Notes: generated by a model from the sequence alone, not told the origin. 62,374 bases of DNA from Acidobacteriota bacterium (GCA_013152385.1 JAADGL010000041.1:1-62374), one strand, 5' to 3'. Positions 37,677-47,597 are shown, counted from the stretch's first letter. Numbers and translations are program-made.

Positions 37677-37705
37677 ATAATACCAGTTTTTTTTCATCTT
37701 ATCAA
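37677..37705 (-). promoter_or_regulatory. Strong sigma-70 promoter of the receiver gene
   Basis: On the minus strand TTGATA (37705-37700) and TATTAT (37682-37677) are 17 bases apart, five matches to consensus in each box. It lies 27 bases upstream of the TTG start codon. Confidence 0.7.
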
Positions 37706-37776
37706 AATAAATTCATAACCGTATGAGAATCAGGTGGTTGAAGTTCCGCTGTTTTTATGCCCGGCTGCGGAAAAAA

Positions 37777-38523
37777 TCAGACTGCCAACCCGGCATCTCC
37801 GTTAAAAAAACGTTTCCTGGCAAGAACGATGGTCGTCACCGCCGCGACACTGATTGCGGAAGCAATCATGTACATAATTATCAGCTGATACCTTGCTGCT
37901 TCAATGGGGGTGGCCCCCGCCATAAGCATCCCGGTCATGGCGCCGGGAAGCTGAATGATGCCAACTATTTTCAATGTATTGATAATGGGGGTCATGGATG
38001 CCCGGACCGAACGTTTCAAATAGTCCCGGCTGGCTTCGGCAACGGAAAACCCCAGGGAAAGGGCGAATTCCACCTTGCGGCGGTTTCCGTCAATCTCATG
38101 GTAAAAACGATCCAGTACCAGGGCGGTGGCGGTCATGGTGTTGCCGATTACCATCCCGCCCAGCGGTATCAGGTATCTGGGAACCGGCTGAATGACCCCG
38201 GTGGCAACCAAAACGCCGATGGAAACAACTGTCCCGGCGACAATCCCCACAAAAGACAAACCGAATACACCGGCGACCTCTTTTGCGCGGCCACGGGCTG
38301 TCCATGCGGCAATGACTGTCATTAACAGCAGGAGAAGAAGCTGTGACCACAGGGTATTCAGCGCAAACACGATGTGAAGCACATAACCAACAGCGATCAG
38401 CTGAATCATGGCGCGGATACCGCCCACAATCAAATCTTTTTCCGTGCCCACCCTGTTCCACCAGGCAATGCCAATGGCAATAAAAATTAAAATGGTGGCG
38501 TAAAGAACCTGTTCCACAATCAT
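37777..38523 (-). CDS. fetB: Iron export ABC permease FetB
   Basis: A 248-residue protein with seven or so membrane helices that matches the UPF0014/FetB (YbbM) family. Family features include GGMVIGNTMTATALVLDR and LPGAMTGMLMAGATPIEAARYQ. In E. coli FetAB exports iron and protects against peroxide. The start overlaps the fetA stop by four bases (ATGA), which is the usual pairing. Confidence 0.92.
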   Translation of the reverse strand: MIVEQVLYATILIFIAIGIAWWNRVGTEKDLIVGGIRAMIQLIAVGYVLHIVFALNTLWSQLLLLLLMTVIAAWTARGRAKEVAGVFGLSFVGIVAGTVVSIGVLVATGVIQPVPRYLIPLGGMVIGNTMTATALVLDRFYHEIDGNRRKVEFALSLGFSVAEASRDYLKRSVRASMTPIINTLKIVGIIQLPGAMTGMLMAGATPIEAARYQLIIMYMIASAISVAAVTTIVLARKRFFNGDAGLAV

Positions 38524-39212
38524 TCCCTCCCGAAGGCGGAAATCACTTCCGCCATGCTGCCTGTAACCGCTATCCGTCCCTGCCGGATGAAAATGCCCCG
38601 GTCTGCCAGATTCGCCATTCGGTCAACCTGATGCGTTACCTGAATCAATGTCCGGCCTTCACTGCGCATTTTACAAAGGAGTGTTTCCAGGCGCTCAACC
38701 GCCGTGACGGAAAGAGCTGACGCCGGTTCATCCAGCAGAATGACCTCAAGATTCCGCAGTGCGACAATCCCGATTGAAATCAGCTGGACCTCGCCGCCGG
38801 AAAGATCGGCTGTTTTTCTGTCCAGCGTCTCCACCGGCAATCCGGCCGTTTTCAGCACATCCCGGCTATCCCAGTCCTCCTTCAATACCGTGGAAATCCG
38901 ATTCAGTACATCCCCGAGCCGTCCGTCAAAGAGGACCGGGCCCTGCATCACGATACCCACACGGCGCCTCAATTCTTTTACATCCATTTCACACAACGGA
39001 ACCCCGTGGAAATAAATTGTTCCTTCCGTCGGTTCATCCAGCCGGTTGAACAAGCGAAGAAGAGAGGTTTTGCCGGAACCGTTTTCTCCCGCAAAAATCA
39101 GACATTCCCCTTTTTGCACATCCAGGGAGATGTCAGACAGAATCCGGGTTTTACCTTTCAAAAGCCCGATATTTTCAAGTTGAAAGACAGGTCCGTCTGT
39201 TTCAAATTCCAA
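38520..39212 (-). CDS. fetA: Iron export ABC ATPase FetA
   Basis: The ATPase partner of FetB. It has Walker A GENGSGKTS, the signature LSGGE and Walker B VILLDEPASAL. The TTG start at 39212 is preferred because AAGGGG lies seven bases before it; an in-frame start at 39263 has no such support. The 230-residue length fits FetA. The pair is translationally coupled. Confidence 0.9.
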   Translation of the reverse strand: MEFETDGPVFQLENIGLLKGKTRILSDISLDVQKGECLIFAGENGSGKTSLLRLFNRLDEPTEGTIYFHGVPLCEMDVKELRRRVGIVMQGPVLFDGRLGDVLNRISTVLKEDWDSRDVLKTAGLPVETLDRKTADLSGGEVQLISIGIVALRNLEVILLDEPASALSVTAVERLETLLCKMRSEGRTLIQVTHQVDRMANLADRGIFIRQGRIAVTGSMAEVISAFGRE

Positions 39213-39287
39213 TTGATTTCCCCTTTTTCCGCAAACAGCCGGAGCCGCACATACAGAGGGCAAAACTCCGGTTGCACTTCGGCTGAA

Positions 39288-40280
39288 TTACGGCAGCGGA
39301 ATCTTTTTCAGCCAATCCAGATTCGCTTCGTGCCATTCCACTGTCCGGCGGATTCCTTCTTCGAAGGAAACCTGCGCCTTCCAGGCCAGGAGATTCTCCG
39401 CCTTTTCCACATTCGCCCAGGTGGCCATCATATCAGCTTTGTGGAACGGTTTCCGTTCGATCTCCGCCTTACTCCCGAGATTCTTTTCAATAAGGGAAAT
39501 CGCATGGTTCAGCTCGTAAGGTTTGTTCCCCCCGAGGTTGATAATTTCATAACCGGTGGGGGTATGAACCGCCGTGACCGTACCCCTTGCAATGTCATCC
39601 ACAAAAGAAAAATCACGTTTCTGGGTTCCGTCCCCGAATACTTCCATCGGCACACCGTCCTCAATCCAGCGGATAAACCGGTACACACTCATATCCGGCC
39701 GGCCGGCCGGGCCGTACACTGTAAAATAGCGGAGAATGGTTACGTCAATCCCATGGAGAAAATGGTAGGTATAGGCCATAGCCTCCGCCCCTTTCTTTGA
39801 AGCGGCATAGGGGGAAATCGGTTCATTTACCGGTAATGTCTCCAGAAACGGCATTTTCTGTCCGGCATAGAGGGAAGATGTGGATGCCAGTACAAACTTA
39901 CCGACACCATTTCGATGCATCAGCTCCAGCAGGTTGGTAGTGCCCAGAGTGTTTGTCCTCACATAAACGAACGGGTCTACAAGAGACCACCGTACACCTG
40001 CACGGGCGGCAAGGTTGATAACACCGTCAAATTCGTATTGTTCAAAAAGAGGCGCCAGTTCCTCAAAATTCTCAATATCAACCTGGAAGAACTTGAAATC
40101 ATTGTATGAATGCAGCAAAGAAAGGCGGTATTCCTTGACCCTTGGGTCGTAATAATCGTTCATATTGTCCACACCCACAACACAGACCCCTCTTTTCAGC
40201 AGCAACTCGGCGGTTTTCGCCCCGATAAATCCGGCTGCACCGGTCACAAGAACGGTTTTAATTTTGAGAGGCTCACTCAT
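39288..40280 (-). CDS. NAD-dependent epimerase, UDP-glucuronate 4-epimerase type
   Basis: An extended SDR enzyme of 330 residues with the NAD loop VTGAAGFIGA and the active-site triad in STSSLYA and YAASKKG. The segment NDYYDPRVKEYRL followed by LAARAGVRWSL is typical of UDP-glucuronate 4-epimerases, which make UDP-galacturonate for envelope glycans. No adjacent polysaccharide genes help to confirm the substrate. The start overlaps the end of the preceding membrane-protein gene by eight bases. Confidence 0.85.
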   Translation of the reverse strand: MSEPLKIKTVLVTGAAGFIGAKTAELLLKRGVCVVGVDNMNDYYDPRVKEYRLSLLHSYNDFKFFQVDIENFEELAPLFEQYEFDGVINLAARAGVRWSLVDPFVYVRTNTLGTTNLLELMHRNGVGKFVLASTSSLYAGQKMPFLETLPVNEPISPYAASKKGAEAMAYTYHFLHGIDVTILRYFTVYGPAGRPDMSVYRFIRWIEDGVPMEVFGDGTQKRDFSFVDDIARGTVTAVHTPTGYEIINLGGNKPYELNHAISLIEKNLGSKAEIERKPFHKADMMATWANVEKAENLLAWKAQVSFEEGIRRTVEWHEANLDWLKKIPLP

Positions 40281-41109
40281 CTTTCACCTGCACCTTTTGT
40301 ATTCCGGTCGTCACCTTCCCCTCCTTATAATTGAACTCAGACCCCCAGACACTGTGGGGAACCAGATAAACCAGAAACATGACCAGCACCGCAAAAGCGG
40401 TGGCCCGCCGCTGCCATTTAAGGTTTTTCCGTGTCAGATAAAGTGCCGGAAGCCAGCAGAGAAAGGCAATAAGCGTTTTATTGTCCGTTAAATCCCAGCC
40501 GAAAGGAACACCTGTCCACAGCTGGCCGAAAGCAAACTTCTGAACCAGAGGGCCCAGAATCAGTCCGCCGATTCCCAGAAAAAGCACCGCGATACCCACC
40601 AGTTTCCGGCGGTCCTCATGAACCGTCAGCCCCAGCCCGATTCTCACCGTTAACAACAGCGCTGTGAACATAAACAGAACATGCGGCAACAAAATCCCCA
40701 GCGGAACCGCACCTTTAAACCGGGTGACCACCGGTTTTTCAGGAAGAGACAAAACCCTGTCCCCATCCTTCAACACCACCTGATACTCTAATTTCCCTGC
40801 GGGGGGCTGGTGGGGCAGAAACGCCGTATAATTATCCCCCTGATGCAGCATGGAAATTTCCGTCCACGAATCCCCGCTCCGAAACCGCCTGTACCGCAAT
40901 ATGGCGCCGGCAAGGTGGTCTCCCGGCACATTTACGGCAACTTCCTGATCTCCGGCACCTCCATGACTGGTTTCAAACTCATAACTGACAACATGGTTTC
41001 CAAGTTTTTCAGAACCTGTTACCGGATAAGTGGGCCCGGTTTCCCGCTGATAAATTGCCAAACCAACCGTCAAAAAAAAGGCCAGAATCCAAAGAATTAC
41101 TTTTTGCAT
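40273..41109 (-). CDS. Uncharacterised membrane protein with periplasmic beta domain
   Basis: The 278-residue protein has an N-terminal signal-anchor helix (about 4-20) and a periplasmic Ig/fibronectin-like beta region (about 30-135: FETSHGGAGDQEVAVNVPG, YRRFRSGDSW, VVLKDGD). Four membrane helices follow (about 145-265). I do not recognise the family. The ATG at 41109 has GGAGCG upstream and a promoter lies at 41139-41167. The gene is coupled to the epimerase, suggesting an envelope role. Confidence 0.7.
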   Translation of the reverse strand: MQKVILWILAFFLTVGLAIYQRETGPTYPVTGSEKLGNHVVSYEFETSHGGAGDQEVAVNVPGDHLAGAILRYRRFRSGDSWTEISMLHQGDNYTAFLPHQPPAGKLEYQVVLKDGDRVLSLPEKPVVTRFKGAVPLGILLPHVLFMFTALLLTVRIGLGLTVHEDRRKLVGIAVLFLGIGGLILGPLVQKFAFGQLWTGVPFGWDLTDNKTLIAFLCWLPALYLTRKNLKWQRRATAFAVLVMFLVYLVPHSVWGSEFNYKEGKVTTGIQKVQVKDE

Positions 41110-41138
41110 TGACACGCTCCATCTAAAAAATCAGCTTT

Positions 41139-41167
41139 ATTTTGTCATTAGAAACACTTTTTGTAAA
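41139..41167 (-). promoter_or_regulatory. Candidate promoter of the membrane-protein/epimerase unit
   Basis: On the minus strand TTTACA (41167-41162) and CAAAAT (41144-41139) are separated by 17 bases, about 30 bases before the ATG at 41109. Confidence 0.5.
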
Positions 41168-41265
41168 CGGAAAGCCCCTCTTTTTCTTTTATCCATGCAA
41201 AAAACCACCTGCAAATTCAGAAAATCGTACTATACTTTATATAAGCAACCCGGGGGGAGTGTCGC

Positions 41266-44200
41266 ATGAAAATGACAAAAAACCTGATTCGATATTTTTT
41301 TATCATATTCTTTTTGGCAGCACCCCTCCCCGTGTTTTCACAAAACCCTGCCGCAGAATGGCGGATGGATGAATGCAAATGGACCGGAACCGCAGGCGAA
41401 GTCATAGACAATCAGGGCAACGGGTATGACGGAACCGCCATAAACGGTGCATCAACCGCCGTGGGAAAACTCTGCAACGGCGGTGTGTTTGACGGAAGCA
41501 GCAGCTATGTCAACGTCCCGAACAGCAACTTTAATTTCGGAAATCGGATGTCTGTAGCCGCATGGGTAAAATGGGACATCAACCCCGCAAGCGGGCAGAA
41601 CTACGCCAACATCATCTCCATCAACTCCACCAGCCAGACCGATACCGGCCAATTCTGGCTCCAGCACGACAACAACAATCAACACTTTCAGTTTGCAGTC
41701 ACCACCACAAATGCCCGTTACTTTGTCAACTCCACCACATCTCCGGTTCAGGGAGTCTGGTACCACGTAGTGGGCGTTTACGATCGGAATGTTCTCCGCA
41801 TCTATGTAAACGGACAACAGGAAGCGAGCCGGAACACCGGTTCCAGGGCAAACGTCACCCCATATAATTCCGCTTACCACCTGAATATCGGCAGATGGGC
41901 CTATACCGGGTTTCCCAGAGCATTCTCCGGCCAGCTTGACGAAGTAAAAGTTTACACACGGCGCTTGCGGGACAGTGATGTTTCCCGCCTTTACAACCGG
42001 GAAGACAGCGGGAAAAATTATGACAATTCAACACGAGTCTGCCCCCTTTGCGCCACGACAGCCGAATGGCGGATGGACGAATGCTTCTGGAGCGGAACGG
42101 CAGGGGAAGTAACGGACAGCAGCGGCAACGGATACGACGGAACGGCAGCCGGTACCGCCACCCCCTCAAACACAACGCCATTCCTCTGCCAGTACGGAGA
42201 CCTGACCGGCACCGGTTATATTAACCTGCCGAATCAACCGTCAATCGGAAATGCCTGGTCCCTGACAATGTGGGTCTTGTTTCCTTTGAATTCGACATCC
42301 CACAATGCCCTTTCCGGATACGGTAATTACTACTGCCTCGCATCTGTCAACAACACCGGAGACCTTGCTTACATTGACGATCATAACGGCAGTAATCTCC
42401 GGTGGGGTGTTTACGATAACAGTGGCAATTTCACGGAGAATAACTTCCCCGACTCCCTCACCGGCTGGCATCAATTGACGCTGGTCGCAGATGGGAACGG
42501 ACATACCCGGATGTACATTGACGGTAGTTACCAGAATCGGGTAACCGCTGTCACAAGCGGAGACGTGGGCTACATTGGCACATCTTCCGATGACCTGTCC
42601 GGTGAAACCATCGGTGCCGGAGTAGATGAAGTAAAACTGTTCTCCCAGGCCCTGAGCGATTCCCAGATACAGGATATCTACAACAATGAAGCCGCCGGCA
42701 ACAACTGGGACGGTTCACCGCGAAACTGTCCGTATTGCGGCCCAACGGCAAACTACCGGATGGACGAATGCCGTTGGACCGGCACAGCCGGTGAAGTGAG
42801 GGACAGTTCACCAAACGGATACAACGGCACTCCCTATAATGGAACAACAACAGCAAACGGTGGCATTTTATGCCATGCGGCCACATTCAACCGCAGCAGT
42901 ACTTCGGACTATGTTGTGCTGGATAACCGTGCCATTAACGGAGCCCAGGACTTCACTTTCATGGGATGGTTTCGCTCGCCGAAAGCAGGGAACCAGGTCT
43001 TGATTTCCGGTGCGGCTTCTTCCAATGCCAACAGCTGGCTCCTCTGGCAATCCGGTGCCGGCAGCATCCAGACATATCTGCCCGGCAGCACCATTAGCTA
43101 TTCCCTTCCCTACGCCATCAATGACGACCAATGGCACCACATCGTCTGGGAAAGAAATGGTGGTACCGAATTCCTCTACCTGGACGGCACCCTCGTTTCC
43201 TCCCACAACCAAAGCACAAGCCCCATCACAGTGGATACCGGAGGACTGATTATCGGCCAGGAACAGGATTGTGTGGGCGGATGTTTTGATTCCAGACAAA
43301 TCTTTGTCGGTGAAATTGATGAACTGCTGTTTTACGGCTATGCCCTTCCGGGCTCCAGCATCCAGAATATTTATAACAACCAGCAAAATGGCTTCAATCG
43401 GGACGGTACTTCCCGAACCTGCCCCCTTTGTGATGCCGACCTTGAGTTGCGCATGGACGAATGCATCTGGAACGGCACCACAGGAGAAGCAGTGGACAGC
43501 AGCAATCACGGTCATGACGGAACCGCCGAAGGCGGCGCGGTTACGGATGATGCCGACGCAAAACTCTGCCGGGACGGTGAGCTGATCGGCTCCAGATACC
43601 TTTCCCTGACAAATGGAATCACCCTGGGCGGTTCATGGACTGCAACCATGTGGGTTCGTTTCCCACTGGATCCGAGCGGACACAACACCGTGGGAAGTTA
43701 TGGCAATGTATACATTATCGGTTCAGTCAATGGCACCGGGGACATGGCTCTAATTTACGACAGCGGTGGCACAAACCTCCGCTGGGGCGTGTACGACAAC
43801 TCCGGTGGCATCAGCAGCACTGATTTTCCGGACAATCTCACCGGATGGCACCATCTCACCTTCGTGGGACGTTCCGGCGGCAGCACCGATTTGTTTATTG
43901 ATGGCACATATGACAGCAATGTGCCCAGACGAACCACAGGAAATGTAACCTACATCTGCACCTCCTCCGACGACCCGGCGGGACAAACCATCGGTGCAGC
44001 TGTGGATGAATACAAAATATTCAATACCGAACTGACCAATGCCCAGATTACACAGATTTACAACAACGAAGCCGCCGGAACCAACTGGGACGGCTCGGTG
44101 CGAATCTGCCCATCCTGTACCCCTGTTGCGGATTATCACCTTGATGAATGCTACTGGGACGGCACAAGCGGCCAGGTTGCGGACGCCAGCGGAAACGGCA

Positions 44201-46746
44201 ACAACGGCACAGCCCATGGAAATGCCAACACCAGCCCGGGAGGAATTGTCTGCAGATGCGCCAACTTCAACAGCGGAGGCTCAACCGGACAATATGTCAC
44301 CCTGCCGGCATCCGTTGTGGACGGACTGACGGATTTCAGCTTCAACACATGGGTAAAACCGGAAGACACCGCCACCCACACCCTGCTGTCCGGTGCCGGA
44401 AGTACCAGCGACAACGATATGCTCCTCTACGCAACGAACACCACCACATTGGAAACCTACATTGCCGGTACGTTTCAAAACAGCTACTCCCTCTCCGACC
44501 TTGCGGACGGAAACTGGCACATGATCACCTGGACCCGGAAAAACGGAACCGAAAGCATCTATGAAGACGGCGCACTGGTGGCAAGCAACAGCGTCTCCAC
44601 CGCCACACTCTCGGTGCAATCCCTGATTATCGGACAGGAGCAGGACAGCGTCGGCGGCGGATTCAATAACAACCAGGCCTTCCGCGGACTGCAGGACGAA
44701 GTCACATTCTGGAACCGGGCACTTGTCTCATCCGAAATATCCGCAATCTACAATAACGAAAACAGCGGAATGAACCTTGACGGTACCGCCCGCACCTGCC
44801 CCACATGCGTCCTCATTACATACTATGAGATTCAGCACGACGGCAGCGCCATCGTCTGCTACCCGGAACGGATTCACATCGTTGCACGGGACTCCTCCGG
44901 CGCAGTGGTCACCGGCTTCACCGGCACCATTACATTGACCACCTCCACCGGCAACGGAACCTGGTACACCGCATACAGCGGCCTCACCAACGACGACCCG
45001 CCCCAGGGTACATTTTCCGACCCCACAGCCGACGACGGACAGGCGGCATACACCTTTGTTGCCGGAGACCAGGGCGAAATCACCCTGTTTCTCCGGGACA
45101 CCCACGCCGAAACCCTGCAAATCACCGCGTCGGACGGCACCTACACTTCAGCAGGGCACAACAGCGGCGACCTTGTATTCCGCCCCAGCGGCTTTGCAAT
45201 TAAAGATACCGCCGGAGCCGACATCCCAAACCAAATCAGCGGCCATAACTTCACCGTTACCATCACAGCCATCGGAGAAGACCCCCAGAGCGGCCAATGT
45301 ACAGCACTGGATTACAGCGGAACCAAAACCATTGACGCCACGCTTTTTTATAATGACCCGTCAAGCGGAACCACCCCGCTCATACTGGATGGGAACAATG
45401 TCACATCCTCCGGAACCAGCATACAATTGAACTTCACAAACAGCACCGCAACCGTCTCCGCAGCTTACAACGACGCCGGAAAAATCTGGTTCCGGCTCAC
45501 AGACAGCGCGGAAAACATAACCGGAGACAGTGCCGTTTTTGTGGTCAAACCCTGGGCATACAGCGTCACGGCAGACGGAAACCCCGGTGCCGCGGACGCG
45601 TCCGGAAACGTATTCCGCGCTGCAGGAGACACCTTTACTCTCCGAATCAAAGCTATCTGCTGGAGCAGCGCAGACGATACGGACAACAATCTTGTCCCGG
45701 ATTCCGGAGCAGATCTTTCAGACAACGCCGTCACAACAAACTACAATAGTTCCATAACAGTTACCCACTCTCTCGCCGCACCGTCCGGCGGCGCTGCGGG
45801 AAACCTCACCGGTATTCCCGGAACCGTCTCCGGCGGAGAACTCACCGCTGCCAACACCGTCTATGACGAAGTGGGCATCATTACCGTCACCGTGGACACC
45901 ACCGATTACCTTGGTGCAGGCTCTGTCAATGGAACCAGCGGAAACATCGGTCGTTTCACGCCCAAATACATTGACATCCCGGCTTTTGTTCAAAACCCCG
46001 CCTGCACCGCAGGAGCCCACCCCTTCACCTACGCGGAAGAACCCTTTTCCATTGACACCACCCTCACCGCAAAAGCGGCGGCCGGAACCGTCACAACAAA
46101 CTACACCGGAAACTTCGCGAAACTGACCCCCGGCGATCTCACCATTGCCGTTCAATCCGGTACCGGATCCTTATCCGCCGGAACAATCTCGTTCACATTC
46201 AACAACGGAACCGCCCTGTTCACCATTCCCGGCAACCGTTACGGCTGGGGCTCCGCCCATGACCCGGAAACCGTCACCCTGAACCTCTCCGGTTCTGACA
46301 GCGACTCTGTTCCTGTCGCAACCGACGCAGGCGGAACCGCAGCCATCTCCAACGGTGTCTCCTACCGCTATGGCCGCCTGCAGGTTCTGGACAACTTTTC
46401 TCCTTCCGACCGGGACCTCACCCTGACCATTGCCGCCCAGTATTACAGCGGCGGAGACTACGTTGCCAACACAGACGACAGCTGCACCGGATACACAGAC
46501 AGCAACATCACCCTCCAGAACTGGCAGGGAAACCTGACAGCCGGCGACACCGCCGTTACCGCATACACCACCGTCACCAACGGTACCGGTTCCGTCACCT
46601 TAAGTGCCCCCGGACTAAGCAATGAAGGTTCGGTAGATGTCATTCTCAACGCCCCGGCATGGTTTGTGTTTGACGCCGGCACTGGCACCTTCGGCATCTA
46701 CCGCGGCGACGACCGCTTCATCTCCTGGCAGGAAATCCAGAAATAA
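41266..46746 (+). CDS. Giant secreted protein: five LamG-type units plus MshQ-like C-terminus
   Basis: A 1,826-residue protein with a signal peptide (about 1-25, ending PVFS). Five LamG/concanavalin-type units start near residues 31, 267, 496, 727 and 956. Each opens with a (Y/W/L)RMDEC-like motif, has a Cys near residue 40 of the unit and ends with a CPxC linker, so disulfides are likely. From about residue 1,185 to the end the sequence matches the DUF6701 region of MSHA biogenesis protein MshQ: VTTNYTGNFAKL, NTDDSCTGY and the terminal FGIYRGDDRFISWQE. MshQ lies in type IV pilus clusters of vibrios and relatives; no pilus gene is seen here. GGGGGGAG precedes the ATG. A surface or adhesive role is inferred. 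Confidence 0.88.
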   Translation: MKMTKNLIRYFFIIFFLAAPLPVFSQNPAAEWRMDECKWTGTAGEVIDNQGNGYDGTAINGASTAVGKLCNGGVFDGSSSYVNVPNSNFNFGNRMSVAAWVKWDINPASGQNYANIISINSTSQTDTGQFWLQHDNNNQHFQFAVTTTNARYFVNSTTSPVQGVWYHVVGVYDRNVLRIYVNGQQEASRNTGSRANVTPYNSAYHLNIGRWAYTGFPRAFSGQLDEVKVYTRRLRDSDVSRLYNREDSGKNYDNSTRVCPLCATTAEWRMDECFWSGTAGEVTDSSGNGYDGTAAGTATPSNTTPFLCQYGDLTGTGYINLPNQPSIGNAWSLTMWVLFPLNSTSHNALSGYGNYYCLASVNNTGDLAYIDDHNGSNLRWGVYDNSGNFTENNFPDSLTGWHQLTLVADGNGHTRMYIDGSYQNRVTAVTSGDVGYIGTSSDDLSGETIGAGVDEVKLFSQALSDSQIQDIYNNEAAGNNWDGSPRNCPYCGPTANYRMDECRWTGTAGEVRDSSPNGYNGTPYNGTTTANGGILCHAATFNRSSTSDYVVLDNRAINGAQDFTFMGWFRSPKAGNQVLISGAASSNANSWLLWQSGAGSIQTYLPGSTISYSLPYAINDDQWHHIVWERNGGTEFLYLDGTLVSSHNQSTSPITVDTGGLIIGQEQDCVGGCFDSRQIFVGEIDELLFYGYALPGSSIQNIYNNQQNGFNRDGTSRTCPLCDADLELRMDECIWNGTTGEAVDSSNHGHDGTAEGGAVTDDADAKLCRDGELIGSRYLSLTNGITLGGSWTATMWVRFPLDPSGHNTVGSYGNVYIIGSVNGTGDMALIYDSGGTNLRWGVYDNSGGISSTDFPDNLTGWHHLTFVGRSGGSTDLFIDGTYDSNVPRRTTGNVTYICTSSDDPAGQTIGAAVDEYKIFNTELTNAQITQIYNNEAAGTNWDGSVRICPSCTPVADYHLDECYWDGTSGQVADASGNGNNGTAHGNANTSPGGIVCRCANFNSGGSTGQYVTLPASVVDGLTDFSFNTWVKPEDTATHTLLSGAGSTSDNDMLLYATNTTTLETYIAGTFQNSYSLSDLADGNWHMITWTRKNGTESIYEDGALVASNSVSTATLSVQSLIIGQEQDSVGGGFNNNQAFRGLQDEVTFWNRALVSSEISAIYNNENSGMNLDGTARTCPTCVLITYYEIQHDGSAIVCYPERIHIVARDSSGAVVTGFTGTITLTTSTGNGTWYTAYSGLTNDDPPQGTFSDPTADDGQAAYTFVAGDQGEITLFLRDTHAETLQITASDGTYTSAGHNSGDLVFRPSGFAIKDTAGADIPNQISGHNFTVTITAIGEDPQSGQCTALDYSGTKTIDATLFYNDPSSGTTPLILDGNNVTSSGTSIQLNFTNSTATVSAAYNDAGKIWFRLTDSAENITGDSAVFVVKPWAYSVTADGNPGAADASGNVFRAAGDTFTLRIKAICWSSADDTDNNLVPDSGADLSDNAVTTNYNSSITVTHSLAAPSGGAAGNLTGIPGTVSGGELTAANTVYDEVGIITVTVDTTDYLGAGSVNGTSGNIGRFTPKYIDIPAFVQNPACTAGAHPFTYAEEPFSIDTTLTAKAAAGTVTTNYTGNFAKLTPGDLTIAVQSGTGSLSAGTISFTFNNGTALFTIPGNRYGWGSAHDPETVTLNLSGSDSDSVPVATDAGGTAAISNGVSYRYGRLQVLDNFSPSDRDLTLTIAAQYYSGGDYVANTDDSCTGYTDSNITLQNWQGNLTAGDTAVTAYTTVTNGTGSVTLSAPGLSNEGSVDVILNAPAWFVFDAGTGTFGIYRGDDRFISWQEIQK
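41356..44813 (+). repeat. Five tandem LamG-coding repeats in an A-B-C-B-C order
   Basis: Unit starts are about 41356, 42064, 42751, 43444 and 44131, giving lengths of 708, 687, 693, 687 and about 680 bases. Units two and four share a long common segment (NLRWGVYDNSG, TGWHQLT/TGWHHLT), and units three and five share another (LIIGQEQD, VGG, WHxI/WHMITW). The order therefore looks like one A unit followed by two copies of a B-C pair of about 1,380 bases. This suggests duplication of a two-domain block. Confidence 0.75.
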
Positions 46747-47018
46747 CACCCATCAGCAGGCACAGTGCACATACAAATGTATAAAAAAACAAGGGCCTGT
46801 CCCCCACGGCACGGGTGGAAAAGGACAAATAAAAGAAAAATCAAGACGGAAACGAACTGCCTGTGGGAGGCGGATTTCTCAGGGATGAGGATCATTCCAT
46901 CACTTTGTCAAAGGAATGGAGCCAAACAGCCCCGATGGTTCACTATTTAATTTCTCTTCATCCGGCATCATCTACCACCTAAGATCCTTTATCCCGACGA
47001 AGGGAGTGTACTCGCCCC
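46747..47018. other. Intergenic region after the giant gene
   Basis: This 272-base stretch lies between two convergent genes. I see no protein-like reading frame and no clear Rho-independent terminator. The only short features are an imperfect inverted repeat around a run of A residues (about 46775-46790) and GC-rich stems (about 46800-46820) without a T-run. Confidence 0.4.
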
Positions 47019-47597
47019 TTACTTCTTTCCCACTTTGGGAAAGTGTGTTTTAACAGTGACATCGGAAGGGCTGCCCGGAGAATTCCCCGAAATTCTTTTA
47101 AAAGTTTGAATAAACTTATTCATTGTTATATACATCATAGATAATGAACCCCAATATGTAATCCGGATATGCTGTTGTGGAAACAAGTACATAATTCCCC
47201 CAATATCTTCCCTCCAACTGTAACTGCGGAAAAAAAATTCATGCACCTGATATCCGTGTATTTCGTATGAGCAAACATCTCCGCCAATGGCCTTAATCCG
47301 CTCCGTCATCTTTGGGATTTCCGGTGTCCCAGTCCATGCTTCTATATCGAGTTGCACATTATGGTCATCAATGTCACAAACGGTGTATTCTGCATTATCT
47401 TTGCTGTCAATATAGTAACCTTTGGGAAGTATCACTTCTACGTCTCCTGCCCTTATTTTAGTTCCATTCTTCCATCTGAAAAAATATCCCCGGGCGTCAA
47501 TTGCGAAAGAAAAGCATAACGCAATAAATAAGAATATTGAAAGTGCAATGAATGTCCCCCGTTTTTCTGCAAAACTGTCCGGCTTTTTGTAATTCAT
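47019..47597 (-). CDS. Uncharacterised membrane-anchored protein
   Basis: A 192-residue protein with an N-terminal membrane helix or signal anchor (about 15-33). A soluble domain follows that probably faces the periplasm. It begins IRAGDVEVILPKGYYIDSK and ends in a low-complexity tail. I do not recognise the family. GGAGGAAAAGA precedes the ATG. It is a single gene with no close operon partner, and it is richer in A and T than its neighbours. Confidence 0.65.
   Translation of the reverse strand: MNYKKPDSFAEKRGTFIALSIFLFIALCFSFAIDARGYFFRWKNGTKIRAGDVEVILPKGYYIDSKDNAEYTVCDIDDHNVQLDIEAWTGTPEIPKMTERIKAIGGDVCSYEIHGYQVHEFFFRSYSWREDIGGIMYLFPQQHIRITYWGSLSMMYITMNKFIQTFKRISGNSPGSPSDVTVKTHFPKVGKK

Noticed and set aside
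45718-46155. Glycine- and valine-rich antisense frame inside the giant LamG gene
   Set aside because: The unusual composition is explained by the antisense reading of Thr/Ser/Asn-rich repeats.
47026-47042. Perfect inverted repeat TTTCCCA-CTT-TGGGAAA as a terminator
   Set aside because: It lies in the last codons of the 47,019-47,597 gene and has no T-run on either side.
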